A DNA stretch of 64,000 nt from Lucinisca nassula (Eukaryota > Mollusca > Bivalvia > Lucinida > Lucinidae). The translations under genes were made by a program, and so were the position numbers. This document shows positions 18,610 through 29,968 of the stretch, piece by piece; position 1 is the stretch's first letter, and every line of letters starts with the position of its first letter. The DNA is taken from the NCBI GenBank assembly GCA_963580285.1, contig CAUZLF010000193.1, positions 97,384 to 161,383 of the forward strand, in the 5' to 3' direction. The notes beneath the pieces are model-generated. The model was not told where the DNA came from and searched no databases. It saw only the letters and a list, made by a program, of their open reading frames with translations.

Positions 18610-19815
18610 TATAGATGTATTATGCAAGTAAAGTCGATGCATAGGCGGCGCAAATGCGGAGTCCTAACAGCGCTTTGGGAATTATGTTGACAAGTCCGTG
18701 AAATGAAAGATCATCTACACCCCAATTTATATCGAAAAAGTGGTGTTAAAGGGGGTATTCGTTATTTTCCTTATGTGCGTTCAAATACATATATTGTGGG
18801 TACGGCACCCACTGTCTATAATTGGACAAAATAAGCGCTGATCATAAGAAAAATGTCAAACAATTTCATAGACAAAATGCCATTTCTAGAGATATATAAG
18901 GCGACATTTTAGCCAACGGGGGTGTTTTTATAATGGTTTGAACATATGCAAGTAATACAGGCAAAAATCAGGCTGCGCAACTGTGCAGTCCTATTAGCGT
19001 TTAGGTATTATATTTTAATATGTGTTGCATAAAAGCCACGTTCGAAAATACAGGCGAAGATAACGCTGCGCAACTGTGCAGTCCTATCAGCGCTGAGATA
19101 TAATATGTTTTTACTATTTGCTGCATGTAAGCCACGTTTGAATATATGCAAGTAATACAAGCGAATCAGGCTGCACCACTGTGCAGTCCTATCGGCGCTT
19201 AGGTATTTTATTTTATTATTTGTTGCATAAAAGCCACGTTCGAAAATACAGGCGAAGATAAGGCTGCGCAACTGCGCAGTCCTATTAGCGTTGAGATATT
19301 ATCTTGTTATTATCTGCTTCATGTGAGCCACGTTTTAACATATTGTGCAAGAAAACAGACGAAGATCAGGTTGCGCAACTGCGCAGTCCTATCAGCGCTT
19401 AGATACAATATATTGTATTATTTGCTGTATGGGAGCCACGTTTAAACCCCCGCCCATCGAGGCTTGAAAAAATAGATTGGCTGCATGATGCTTCCACGCA
19501 GAGCTGAAACCGACCCGCACACGAGTACTGGCAAACGCCTTAGAGGATCTAAGCTTGCCCAGGCAATGCGGTGCGTGCCGGGCCGTCCATGCTTAGAAAC
19601 CCTATTAGTTTCATTGGGTGGCAGGGCTTGAGATGTCATTTCATCCGAATGTCGGGTAAAAGTCCCACAAAATTGGAAGCAACGTCTTCAGAATGATCTT
19701 TACAGTGTTGACGGGGACGTTAAACCTCAAATCAAACAAACAAACAAAGCCACGTTTGAACATATTATTCAAGTAATACAAGCTAAGATCAGGTTGCGCA
19801 AATGCGCGGCCCTGT
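18610..19815 (+). repeat. ~100-bp tandem repeat array
   Basis: Units of about 92-107 bp with the landmark CTGCGCAACTGTGCAGTCCT and AGCCACGTTTGAA. Clear copies begin near 18973, 19065, 19171, 19264 and 19371, with a decayed one near 18640. The array is split by the SINE at 19444-19747 and resumes afterwards. Confidence 0.85.
19444..19747 (+). mobile_element. SINE family S1, full-length with TSD
   Basis: 304 bp flanked by AGCCACGTTT (19434-19443 and 19748-19757), which fixes its ends. It starts with CCCCCGCCCATCGAGG and ends in a CAAA-type tail after GACGTTAAACCTCAAATC. The tail marks the 3' end, so it moves by target-primed reverse transcription. No protein. It interrupts the ~100-bp tandem array. 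Confidence 0.88.
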
Positions 19816-20409
19816 CAGTGATCCCGGATCAATTTGGTTTTCTTACCTTAGAAATTAATGCGTAACTATACCAAATTTAGTGACATAGAGGCCTTTCTGA
19901 TATTTAATCTTCATCAGTGTGTCTAAACCCAAAGGTTTTGAAACAGAAACGGAGGAGAGAGAATGAATATCTAAATATTAATAATTTAGCACATCTTTTT
20001 AGTCCTCGATGAAAAATTACACACACCATTCTTCCAAAACTAAACTTAAAATACATGTAGCACAAGGAGTTGCGATTAGTGAGATTAATGTCAAATGTGT
20101 CAAATAGACATATTTCTGTGTATCATTTTGTAAGGGAAGCAACCTCAAATTGACTATATATATGTATAAATCAATGCAAAACCACATTGTGCAAATGTCA
20201 CCTAAAATAATTTATATGTATATATACCTTTCTGGGGTTTGCACAGGCGTAAATTAAAATTGTGGGGCATTATATATGCCCCACAATTTTTCGATGAACC
20301 ACAATACAGGTTTTACAACTGAAAATACCCCATAATTGACAGATTTCCTAGTATATATATAAACCGACCTGCGGCCTCTGCATTCATTTATTAGAAGGGC
20401 ATGTATTTA
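19816..20409 (+). other. Unassigned region with a perfect hairpin
   Basis: AT-rich and non-coding. At 20256-20290 a 15-bp stem (AAAATTGTGGGGCAT) closes over the loop TATAT and its exact reverse complement. Nothing else recognised. Confidence 0.6.
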
Positions 20410-20720
20410 CATTTCGATGTGGAACAAACTTCACAAATTACGAGAATATGTCATGCGGCGTAAAAATGTTGTACACATGATGAAATGCAGAGGCTGCGGC
20501 GAGGAATATATTGGCGAATCTGGGAACTTATTACGACAGAGGGTAACGATACACAACCAGCAAATTCGTGACCCCAAAGACAAGGCTGCTTTAGGTTAGT
20601 GAGCATATAGCAAATTGTGCACATGCTTTAAACCCAAATCAAAGTACTGAGAGGCGGGCGAGTAATGTCATCTATTTACAACGCTCTTTAGTAAAAACTT
20701 GGAAAAAAAATGATGACTAA
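20410..20720 (+). pseudogene. GIY-YIG endonuclease fragment, Penelope-like element type
   Basis: The plus strand reads KNVVHMMKCRGCGEEYIGES, then GNLLRQRVTIHNQQ. This is the pattern of the GIY-YIG nuclease at the C-terminus of many Penelope-like elements: hydrophobic strand, two Cys, (E)YIGE, Arg-rich helix. A frame change near 20595 leads to SEHIANCAHALNPN, the usual next block (His, Cys). No RT is attached, so this is a 5'-truncated, broken copy. A related tail is seen near 31730-31850 in the opposite orientation. Confidence 0.7.
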
Positions 20721-20958
20721 AAAAATAGTCTTTTTACGCTCTAGACAAACGTAATTGCTCTTGAATTTATCATTGAGTGTTTGTATCTTCAAACGGGCTT
20801 TTTAAATAAAATACCACAGACATGATGCAGGTCTCCAAGAAGTTGACTCTTTTTTCTAGCTGGAAGAACCTGTTGTTTATTTATTTATTTATTTATTTAT
20901 TTATATGCATGCACTTTCCTGTATTTGAGTTAATTTCCACCAAAGCTGACGATCACAT

Positions 20959-21247
20959 TGTTTGTTTGTTTGATTTGAGGTTTAGCGACCCCGTCAACAC
21001 TGTATAGGTCATTTTTGAGACGCTGCCTCCAATTGTGTGGGACTTCTACCCGACATTGAGATGAAATGACTCTCAAGCCCTGTCGCCCAATGAAACCAAT
21101 AGGGTTTATAAGCATGGTTGGTCCTACTCTCACCGCTTTACCTGGGCAGGTTTAGGACCTCTAAGCTGTTTACCAGTACTCGTGTGCGCTGCGTGGAAGC
21201 ATCATGCAGCCTATCTATTTCTTCAAGCCCCGTTTGGCGGGGGCCGA
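20959..21247 (-). mobile_element. SINE family S1, full-length with 13-bp TSD
   Basis: Flanked by CTGACGATCACAT at 20946-20958 and 21248-21260. It is in minus orientation: the TTTGTTTG tail is on the left and the GGCGGGGGCCGA head on the right. This copy and 19444-19747 define the family ends. Confidence 0.88.
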
Positions 21248-21260
21248 CTGACGATCACAT

Positions 21261-21740
21261 ATCTATACACTGATGACGACCTACAAATTATAATTCTGTG
21301 TATTGAAAACAATAAATAAATAAACGAGCCTGTTCATTTTTGTTTTTCATGCTCGAGATAACCTGTGCAGTTAGTTAAATAAAGTTCTGTCCCCCTCTGT
21401 AAAAATGTCTAAGCCTAACGGACACGCCTTCCATTTCCTTTGGAAGTGGGAACATAAAAAGACGTGAAAGAAGTAAAAAAAAAGTTTTGCTTAAACCATG
21501 TCACTCGTTTGGCCCTTTAATTTCTGCATTTTAAATTAATAGTGTATGCCTCGATCAGATGCTGCGTTTTATGAACTTCAACTTTGACTGATGCAGCTTA
21601 ATTTGCCCATCAGTGCCAAGCGTCCCTTTACTGGGACATTCGAAAACGCTGAAGACCCTGATTACAGGCCACAGAATGTGGCATCTGATCAGGACCTTCA
21701 CTATTTGCTTAAAGCACGGAACTTCATCTAAACTCACAGC
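21261..21740 (+). repeat. Dispersed repeat R1 (inverted partner at 30.48-31.16 kb)
   Basis: Includes TTTATGTTCCCACTTCCAAA (as reverse complement), GTCCCTTTACTGGG, and a block around the phrase ACAGAATGTGGC. The same blocks occur in reverse order and orientation at 30480-31160. No coding capacity seen. Probably a non-autonomous transposon. Confidence 0.6.
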
Positions 21741-22972
21741 GAATTAAATTTCTATTTTGAAATTATACATGTAATTAGACCTCTCCAAAGCGGTCGGAAT
21801 ACTATATTTGATGTCGATCAGTACAGAGAAGCGTGTCAACCCTTTCAACCATGTACATCGCTGCAGATACCGATTCAGATACCGATACATACCTTATAGA
21901 TCCAGATCAGACGGCATGTGACAAGCAGCATCTTTAGACTCTACACTGTTTGCCAACTTTCAATGACTTGAACAAAACAACTTTCTATAAGAATTGGTAC
22001 ACTGAATATCAAGGCTAGAAGGGTTCTGTTCAGAAACTGAGGGATGAAAGGGAATGATTTCAAGCATAAACAGCAACGGTGTAGAAAAATAGTGCCGGAT
22101 TTTTTTATTCAGCTTTCGGCGCATTTTTTTCGTGAAATCTAATAAACATGTCTATTTTTACAAACATTATTCATTTTTCAAACAGTCTGATCTAACTTGA
22201 TAGGATTCATTTTCATATTTAGATATGTATTTTATTTTTATTTTTATTTTTTGAGCGGAGGACTGCAAGAAGGAATGTCTGATGAGGTGCACAAAATCTG
22301 ACGTACGAGGTGTATGGTGACTATAGACGGGCTAACACTTGCTAAATATAAGATTTTCCCCTTTTATAAGATGTATTCGGAGAGCACAACTTTAAGGCGT
22401 GCGAAAGAAAACCTGTTATTAATACTCTCAAGCCGAAGTTGAATAGAACCAGCTGATAGGTACACGTGACATCAGGGTATTCACTGACCACACTTTGTGA
22501 TGATACAGTTTATTTTCTAACAATTTTAACGTAACGTTATTGATTTCGGAAGTAACGTCATTACGCATTGTAACGTCGTTACGCATTGTTGCTATGTTAA
22601 CGTTTGATGTCTTCTTGAAATCTGTTAAAACAGTGAAACCGCGAATATAAAGTAATGTGTGGCGATATCGGACTTTGTTTATTTTATATATTCTGTTCAC
22701 AAAAAGTTGGGGATATTCGGGTTGCTTCGAGCCCATCAGCCTAAACATTAGGGACAATCAAATATCGGGTACACCATGTCAATTGACCATCATCTGGGTA
22801 TATTCGATCTCTGAGCAGTATGATATTTATGCTCGATTGAAGAAACACAGGGGCATAAATTGTACATTGGGTAGTATGTGAATTTTAACATAAGTGACAA
22901 ATCGGTTTATTGCTGCGAGATTTCGATAAAACTTTCTGCATCGACTGTTGAAGTGTTGTATGAAATGATTTC
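21741..22972 (+). other. Unassigned region
   Basis: AT-rich, no convincing ORF. It includes a short tandem of AACGTNRTTACGCATTGT near 22545-22590 and presumably the left flank of the Tc1 pseudogene. Terminal inverted repeats of that element could not be placed. Confidence 0.4.
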
Positions 22973-23972
22973 ATGAAAAAATTTGTTATTGGGACAATGA
23001 TTCAACTAATGGGAGGTCGACGTTTGAGAACCTTTGGTATGCTCCAGACCAGACGTACGCAGTTGCAGACGGCAAATATAATAATTATGGCACAGTCAGT
23101 TGTCAGTCGACTATGGGCACCCAATCGTTGGACAGGAGCAGTAATGGATTTCATAAAAGTGGACTCCAGAAAAGTACTAACGGATGCGATGACCGCCTTG
23201 TTATAAACCAAGCGTTACGCAACCGGAGAATAACGTCAACAGATTTTCAGCAATACCTGCGCCGAGGAAGAGGGGTTAATGTCTATAGACAGTCGATCCG
23301 AAATTGCCTTCACTCGAGTGACCTTACGGCACGGCGTCCGCACATTGTACTGCCGTTAAAAGCTAGGCACCGAAGAGTACGTTTTGTGTGGTGTACATAG
23401 GAACATTAATCAGTGGTCTCACGTTATGTTCACTGACGAATCCCGGTTTAACTAGAACTTTCAAGATCCTCGTAGAACAGTCTGGCGTCGTATTGGTGAA
23501 CTTTATCCAGACCCGGCTAGAGTTGATCATGGTGGATATGGAGTAGGGTCTGATATGACATGAATGGGATCACCATGACTGGAAAAACATGACTGTATTA
23601 TTGTGATAACGTATTGGCTGCTCGCGGGATACCGTTTGCTCGACGCCGCGGTCCTGGATTCATCTTTAATGACAATAACGCTAGGGCTCACTTGGAACGC
23701 GTCATCATTGAATACCTTCAATGGTAAAATATTCGGACAATACCATGACCTGAGATGGGTCCAGACGTATCTCCCATCAAATACGTATGTGACATCCTCG
23801 GGAAACGAGTCCGAAGCCGCGATCAGCCTCTAAGGACCCTGGGTGAACTTGGTGCAGCACTTCAAGAAGAGTGGCAAAAGATCCCTCAATTTACGGTTTG
23901 TAGACTGATTGGAAGTATGCGACGACGATTCATTGGCTGATGTGACTATCGAGATGGTCCAACGCGTTATTG
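22973..23972 (+). pseudogene. Tc1/mariner transposase pseudogene
   Basis: The homology runs in order through three frames: AQSVVSRLWAPN (helix-turn-helix), NQALRNRRITSTDFQQYLRR, DLTARRPHIVLP, FTDESRF (first catalytic Asp), then NDNNARAH (second), SPIKYVCDILGKRVRSRDQP and RLIGSMRRRFIG, ending at a TGA near 23970. The catalytic Glu of the usual PIEH motif is replaced by Lys (PIKY). Several frameshifts and stops make it inactive. Confidence 0.85.
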
Positions 23973-24504
23973 AAGGCTTGTGAAAAATGACGTTGACGCT
24001 TAGAAGATTGGTCGCCGTGTCGCTGCATAATGACGTTATCATTGGAATTAATGTGTGGTTCAATTTATGGATATTTGATAGTTTTGTTTTAATCAAATGC
24101 ATCTTGGCCAGGTAACGTTTTATTTATTCTCCAATTTTCAGTAATCTCAGCAATTCTCTATCCGAAGAGAGTTAAAGACACTTTTTTTTTATTGCATAAC
24201 ACCCTCATGACCAGTTATTGAAGAAATCAGTTTTGAGATAAGATACCTTTGGGATATTCTGACTGTCATACAGGTAGGGGACCAAGAGAGGGTAATCAGT
24301 TACCTAGAGGCAATTCACAACTATTCATTTACTTGTTTGATAACTATGTCCTGGTTTTGATATTAATGGAATATATTCTTTTTTTTTAATTTTATTTTAT
24401 TTTTTTCACCTTTATTGATAACCGTTACTAAAACATGCCTACTGAAATATCTTGGTTAAATTTTACGACCAAAAATGATAAAAGTCCTGATATCTTTAAT
24501 ATTT
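23973..24504 (+). other. Unassigned region
   Basis: AT-rich with T-runs near 24184 and 24380; no gene or repeat boundary recognised. Confidence 0.4.
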
Positions 24505-24790
24505 CGGCTCAAACATATATTGTGGGTACTTGTTAGAACTGCCTCGGGCAGGCGCTTCTAATGAGAACCCGCAATTTGTGTTCAAAACATATATTGTGGG
24601 TACCTGTTAGAACAGCATCGGTAAGGGTACTTCTAACGAGAACCCACAATTTATGTTTTTGAGCAGAAATTAAAAAAATATGTATCCCCTCTAAACCCCA
24701 GTTTTACTATACAATATTTTTACATTGTGAGTACTCGTAAAAACGCCTCTGCGAGGGTGTCTAACGAGGACAATATATGTTTTCGAATAG
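24505..24790 (+). repeat. Hairpin-forming tandem repeat
   Basis: About three copies of a ~78-bp or longer unit. The second copy folds as TTGTGGGT (24594-24601) with ACCCACAA (24642-24649) and GTTAGAA (24606-24612) with TTCTAAC (24631-24637). The first copy (24508-24580) folds similarly; the third, near 24720, is weaker. Confidence 0.7.
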
Positions 24791-24857
24791 AAATAGGAAA
24801 AATAATGTATACCCCTCCGTACCCCAAATAAATAAATAAATGTTCATTGAATGATTA

Positions 24858-25043
24858 AATCGCGGTGCAAGTCGGACCGTCCATGCTTATAAACCCTATT
24901 GGTTTTATTGGGCGACAGGGCTTGAGATGTCATTCCATCTCAGTGTCGGGTAAAAGTCCCCAAAAAATTGAAAGCAACATCTCCAAAATGACCTATACAG
25001 TGTTTCAGGGATGTTAAACCTCAAATCAAACAAACAAACACAA
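24858..25043 (+). mobile_element. SINE family S1, 5'-truncated
   Basis: Only the 3' two thirds are present, from GCAAGTCGGACCGTCCATGC to the CAAACAAACA tail. Confidence 0.8.
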
Positions 25044-25837
25044 TGTTGAATTAATCAATTCATTAAGTTTACTTCTTTTCAGATTTGAGTCAATGAAACA
25101 ATGACTGTCAGAACTTTCCTTTACTTCTTTTTAAAAAATATAAATAAAAAAGAAGTAATTTAAAACAACATTTTGTTGGAAACAATCTCAGTAAAAATAT
25201 ACCATCACACAAATTCCCCTTATAAAGCCCCCTTTTAAACATATCTGTCAGAGAGTCTCTACTCATAATCACCTCATAATCACTTAGATGAGATAAGCCT
25301 TTGATGTGCACTATGGTCCGAAGGACTTGATTACTGGGGTTTATGTAACAGGCCACCCCTTTTATATATAGAAAAAAAATGTGTCTTTAAGTAAAGCCAG
25401 TTTCTTTTCAAACACATCGATTAGTTTCAGTGAAACGTCATAATTATAATGCCTCTTTCATCCTACATGCCAATTCTCTAAACAAAACATTAAAAGTCAT
25501 TGCAAGGATAAAATTTGAAAGTTGCGGTGAGCTCAACGCGACATAATGTATTTTTAAACGGATAATTTCCGCGTTGTTAGAATGCGTACGACAGACTGTT
25601 CATCTGATTGGTTGAAAAAATATTGGGGCGTGTGGTCTACAGTTAAGCCAAAGAATTTTGCTCCGATATCACTACATCTCAGCAGGAAGCTAATTTATTA
25701 TCGACTCCTGGTAAGTGGGAAGAAACTAATGAAAGCTATTCTGTAGAAAATTTTAATGTAATGAAATGAAGCACAACATAAGTCTTGGTTGCCCTTTATT
25801 CAGTTTATCCTTATAAGTGGTAACTGCACAATCCGAA
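25044..25837 (+). other. Unassigned region
   Basis: AT-rich, non-coding. No repeat match within the window was noticed. Confidence 0.35.
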
Positions 25838-26068
25838 ATATGTTTTGTGGTTTTGGTTTACGTTTTACGGCCTTTCAAGATTATTTCACTCATATCGAGG
25901 CGATCGTTAATCAGAGGTGGGCGAAAACCAGGTACCCGAAGAAAAACTACCTGGCATTCCGTGGCAGAACTTGGCGTCTCACATGTGACTCGAGCGAGGC
26001 TCGAACCACAGCGGTGAGAGACCTAATGATTAAGAATCAACGCTCTAACCACTAGGCCACGCAGGCCC
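25838..26068 (-). mobile_element. tRNA-derived SINE family S2
   Basis: Read on the minus strand from 26068 it starts with a tRNA-like head with an A box (TGGCCTAGTGG) and a B box (GGTTCGAGCCT), then a body (GAGACGCCAAGTTCTGCCAC) and a tail near GTAAACCAAAACCAC. RNA polymerase III promoter boxes are expected for a SINE. Partial copies lie at 53071-53166 and 61655-61803 (minus) and, more decayed, at 51545, 58095 and 62285 (plus). Confidence 0.8.
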
Positions 26069-26394
26069 GTTAATCTGAAATACGTAAATTATTATTTTTA
26101 GTTTATTTTTTTCTTCCTTTTTATAAATCTGAAGCAGCAAATCAGCAGAAGACAAAAAAGATAACTGAGGCATATTTTGTTTTTATTTCTCCTATGGGAC
26201 TCATTTGAATTGCCTCACCGAGTGTATTCTTATGAGAACCGTCAACCCCGATCCTGATGCATAATTTTTTTAAACACATATTTTGTGTATTTATTCCAAG
26301 TTGTAAACTTAATCACTGCGTAGATCCTGATCAGAGAGAAGCCATCTAATCTGGATGTACACTGTTTGCAGAGGTGGGTGTTGTCGAGTTTAGT

Positions 26395-27290
26395 ATTTAC
26401 AGCAAGAAATCATCTGGACTTTAGCTTACAATACTCTTGTTAGGCCACAGTTTGAGCATGCTTCGGCTGTCTGGAGCACCTACACGAAGGAAGATATAAA
26501 TAAAAATAGAGATGTTGCAAAGACGGGCTGCTCTTTGGTTTTGAAATGACTACCCACCATATATTGTTTTCCAGTTTCCCCGTGTCGCGGGTCGTCAGTT
26601 GGTCGGGTCCCAGGGAACGAATCCATGCTGGCCCTACACCGAAGCCGTTCGGTGGTAGCCCTATTTCCCGTTGCCGGTGAACAGGTAGACCATCTCATAG
26701 CTCCAGCCCCGTCCGTCCGTCACTCACCATATAGTTGTCTGACAGACATTTTAAGTAATCTTGCATGGCGGTCGCTTGTGCTTCGGCGTTATGGTGCTAA
26801 ACCAGTTCCTCTATATTTTGAACGTCCCATTGTTCAGACACGCCAGTTTTATCTTGTGTACAGACATATCCATACTTCAGACAGTTATTATTATTACTAA
26901 TTCTTCCTAATCTGGAATAGGTTACCAGCTAATCACGTCCTTGATTCAGATGTTGACTCCTTCAAACCAGGAGTCAGTAGCAGCAGCCATACGCTCTCTT
27001 TAAGCATATACTGTATGATCTTGTTTTGTAAACTCAACTCTATCACCTTTGTTCACTTTAATTTTACATTTTTATGCTGCACTACCTCACTTTGAGTTTC
27101 ACACTTTTTATGCTGCACTTTCTCACTTTGAGAGTTTCTCACTTTTTATGCTGCACTATCTCAAAACTGTGTAACTCTGGGTTTTATATTTTCTATTTCT
27201 GTTCTGATGTAGATAACCTTCTTAACGTTTCTCGCTTATGACCTGCAAAGAGGGTTGACGTGTCGTGAAACATGAACACATTGCCATCAT
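26395..27290 (+). pseudogene. Non-LTR retrotransposon 3' end (LINE RT C-terminus)
   Basis: The plus strand contains the conserved region after the RT catalytic domain in frame pieces: TLVRPQFEHASAVWSTYT, MLQRRAA, LAWRSLVLRRYGAK, WNRLPANHVLDSDVDSF and SHTLSL. Decayed and interrupted by about 200 bases of unrelated sequence near 26530-26740. The 3' tail (GAGGGTTGACGTGTCGTGAAA, near 27250) matches the tail of the LINE at 43.1 kb, suggesting related families. No active function. Confidence 0.75.
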
Positions 27291-27500
27291 CTGATGTAGA
27301 TTGTGTGTACTCCATAGATCGAGGCGGTCCTCAATGTGTACTACAATTACGTTCTGAACAGAAATAAGAAAAAATATCAATATGTTCCACATTTTTCGGT
27401 TGTAAAATTATCAAAATATTTGAGAAGGCGCGGCAACGAAATTTATTTATTTGTTTAACGAACAAACTAGAGCGGGATATTAAGTCTCTTATGTTGCAAT

Positions 27501-27630
27501 TTTATACTTATTTTAATAAGAATCATAGTCTTGAAGTGGGATTTTTGCACTACACACATTAGTAAACTAAATGTAACTTAAACAAAGTAGAAGTAAAACA
27601 AAGGGTTGTTCTTATTAAAATAAGTATAAA
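27501..27630. repeat. 22-bp perfect inverted repeat
   Basis: TTTATACTTATTTTAATAAG plus AA at 27501-27522 is exactly complementary to 27609-27630. The 86-base interval has no ORF. It may be a short MITE or a hairpin. Confidence 0.75.
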
Positions 27631-27891
27631 CTCATTTTGCCGGTATAATAGCACAAATGACCATTATATTTGTCAATGTCATAACATCAGCTGATCGTTA
27701 GGAAACCATTCACCAGAGTAAATATATGTTGCATTTATTTCAGATGAGAAAATGAAACTAGAAAGTATTTCATGATCAATCTCCACGAAAGAAAGTTGTC
27801 GATCCGACAGGTATTGAACCCGAAAAAGTAACGTAGAAATAGACATGAACATAAAAGATAAAAAAGGGAAATTTTCCTCCTGGAGACAAAC

Positions 27892-28670
27892 CGGGTTTAA
27901 AAGAACAAACAGCACACAGGTTGGGCTAAATGGGATCTTTAACTTCTATCTACTACTCCTGCCTACAGAGCGCGCACATGTAAAGAGTACATCATTATTA
28001 ATCATTCAATGCTGCTGCGCCGTTCGCGCACACATGTAAAGAGAACATCATTATGTATTATTCAATGTTGCTGCGCCGTTCGAGTGTCTATAAAATGAAC
28101 ACATTACGAGATATAAATGTGATGAAAGGTTGAATAATACTTTAAAGTTCATTTCATTCAAATCATGAAATTTTGCTCCAAAATATGAAGTCCATTCCAT
28201 ACGTTAAACAGCAATAAAGTAAAAGGTGGGCAACTTGATGGGTATTAAAACATGTTTCCAGCGCAAAAACTAAAACAACACTGAGCCGGGGAGAACAAAG
28301 TTCCCATGACCAGAATTGATATGAAGCAGATGTGGCCAAAGGCCGGCGCACAAGTTGCTGACCCTCTAAACAAAATTAGACGATTCTAATTCCATTTAAT
28401 AGAACAAACAACACACAGGTTGGGCTAAATGGGAGCTTTAATTTGTATCTTCTACTTCTGCCTACAAAGCGCGCAAATGTAAAAAGTACATCATTATTTA
28501 TTATTCAATGTTGCTGCGCCGTTCGCGCGCACATGTAAAGAGTACATCATTTTTTATTATTCAATGTTTGTGCGCCGTTCGAGTGTCTATAGAATGCACA
28601 CATTACGACATATAAATGTGATGCAAGGTTGAATAATACTTTAAAGTTCATTTCATTCAAATCATTCCTT
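27892..28670 (+). repeat. ~280-bp direct duplication with inner repeat
   Basis: 27897-28175 and 28398-28670 are about 85-90% similar (501 bases apart). Both start near AACACACAGGTTGGGCTAAA and end near AAGTTCATTTCATTCAAATC. Inside each copy a ~62-bp subunit ending GCTGCGCCGTTCG occurs twice. The piece between the copies (28176-28397) is unique here. Confidence 0.8.
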
Positions 28671-29209
28671 CTTGAGACAAACTGGGTTTCAGATCACCAA
28701 GGCCTGTTTTCAAAACTTCTTTCAAAACAGAAATTGTACATAAGGTGCATTATAAACTGTAAATAGTAAAAAAATGAAGGATTCATCAACTCATGCCTGA
28801 CAATATCTACTCCATTTGAGGTTTACCGAGGACAGCAGAATCTATATGTTACAGTTAAAATTAGCGACATGTCTACGAAACTGTAATATGAAATAAGGCA
28901 TGGTTATTGTTATGTAAATCAATCCTGCCAGTACTGTAAAATAAAAATGTTTTGTTTGATTACAGGATATATTACGATCGATCATCGAAAGTAATCGGAC
29001 AGGAAGTTTTGATTATCGATTACAATCGAAAGCTGTTAAACAAATGTATACACCAGGTTTTAACCAAAAACAAAAAGGTTGGTCCCATAATTTCACACTG
29101 TAAAAGCTGAAAAAACAAACATACTTTATGATTGGCGTGCAGGATTTGTGTTCCATTATCCTTCATTTTTGCAGTCATTGAAATGTCTATAGTCACTGGT
29201 GTGCTTCAG
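28671..29209 (+). other. Unassigned region
   Basis: AT-rich, non-coding. GATCGATCATCGA-like and ATCGATTACAATCGA palindromic motifs near 28975-29025 are the only structure noticed. Confidence 0.35.
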
Positions 29210-29218
29210 TCTCTATGA

Positions 29219-29527
29219 GGCCGGCCTCAGTGGCTCAGTCGGATGCGCGTCTGACCGGTCATCAGGAGGACGCGGGTTCGCCTCCCGCCGGGGTCGACAA
29301 CAGTTTTTTCTTGGAAATTGTTCATGAAATCTTTTCTACGGTCATTCTCTCCCTTCTGCTGATTCAAGAAGGGCAGTTGTCAGTTTCTGGCGAAAGAATG
29401 TGCACTGTACTGGTTAACCGCTTACGTATAAGCCTGCCCAGGAAAGTGTTTATAGGTAAACTGACCGGCTCAAAACTGACTTAAATAGTGTTGTCTGGGC
29501 CGTAAAACTCCAATACAAACAAATCAA
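29219..29527 (+). mobile_element. tRNA-derived SINE family S3, full-length with TSD
   Basis: Flanked by TCTCTATGA at 29210-29218 and 29528-29536. The head is strongly tRNA-like: A box TGGCTCAGTCGG and a perfect T-arm (GCGGG, TTCGCCT, CCCGC) holding the B box. The 3' part (TAGTGTTGTCTGGGCCGTAA, then a CAAA-type tail) resembles the end of family S1, as if both use the same LINE machinery. Confidence 0.85.
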
Positions 29528-29807
29528 TCTCTATGAAATGTTACTATAACAATGTTTTATGATGAAGTTTAAATATATGTCATACCGACTCAAAATCTAG
29601 GTTACAAGATCAATATTGAACTTGTTCATGCTGTCTGTAGGCCTAACATTAGCTTTAATCTTCATGAATCTTGACGGAGGAAATCTCTATTGCAATGGCA
29701 TAAGTTATACCAGGTTAAAACAAGGTCAATAGGTTTCATACTTTTACAAAAATGTACCAGATTAGCTTTGTCAAACTCTTATGGTTCTTTTACGTATGTG
29801 ACCGACG

Positions 29808-29968
29808 ACAAATAAGGTCTCGCCTCCGTCCATCGGGTTGGAGAAATGGATTGGGTTGCATGTTGCTTCCACGCAGAGCTGAATCAGACCACCCACGAGT
29901 ACTGATAAACTGTTTAGAAAGATTATGCCTGCCCAGTCAAAGCGGTATGAGTCAGATCGTCCAGTGCA
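29808..29968 (+). mobile_element. SINE family S1, degraded 5' part
   Basis: Head-side blocks only: TTGCATGTTGCTTCCACGCA, CACGAGTACTGATAAACTG, GCCTGCCCAG. The 3' part is missing. Confidence 0.7.

Noticed and set aside
25996..26068. A tRNA gene on the minus strand
   Set aside because: Followed by a SINE body repeated at several other places; treated as SINE head.
29219..29296. A true tRNA gene
   Set aside because: T-arm is good but acceptor pairing is poor, and it is the head of a 309-bp element with TSD, so a SINE.
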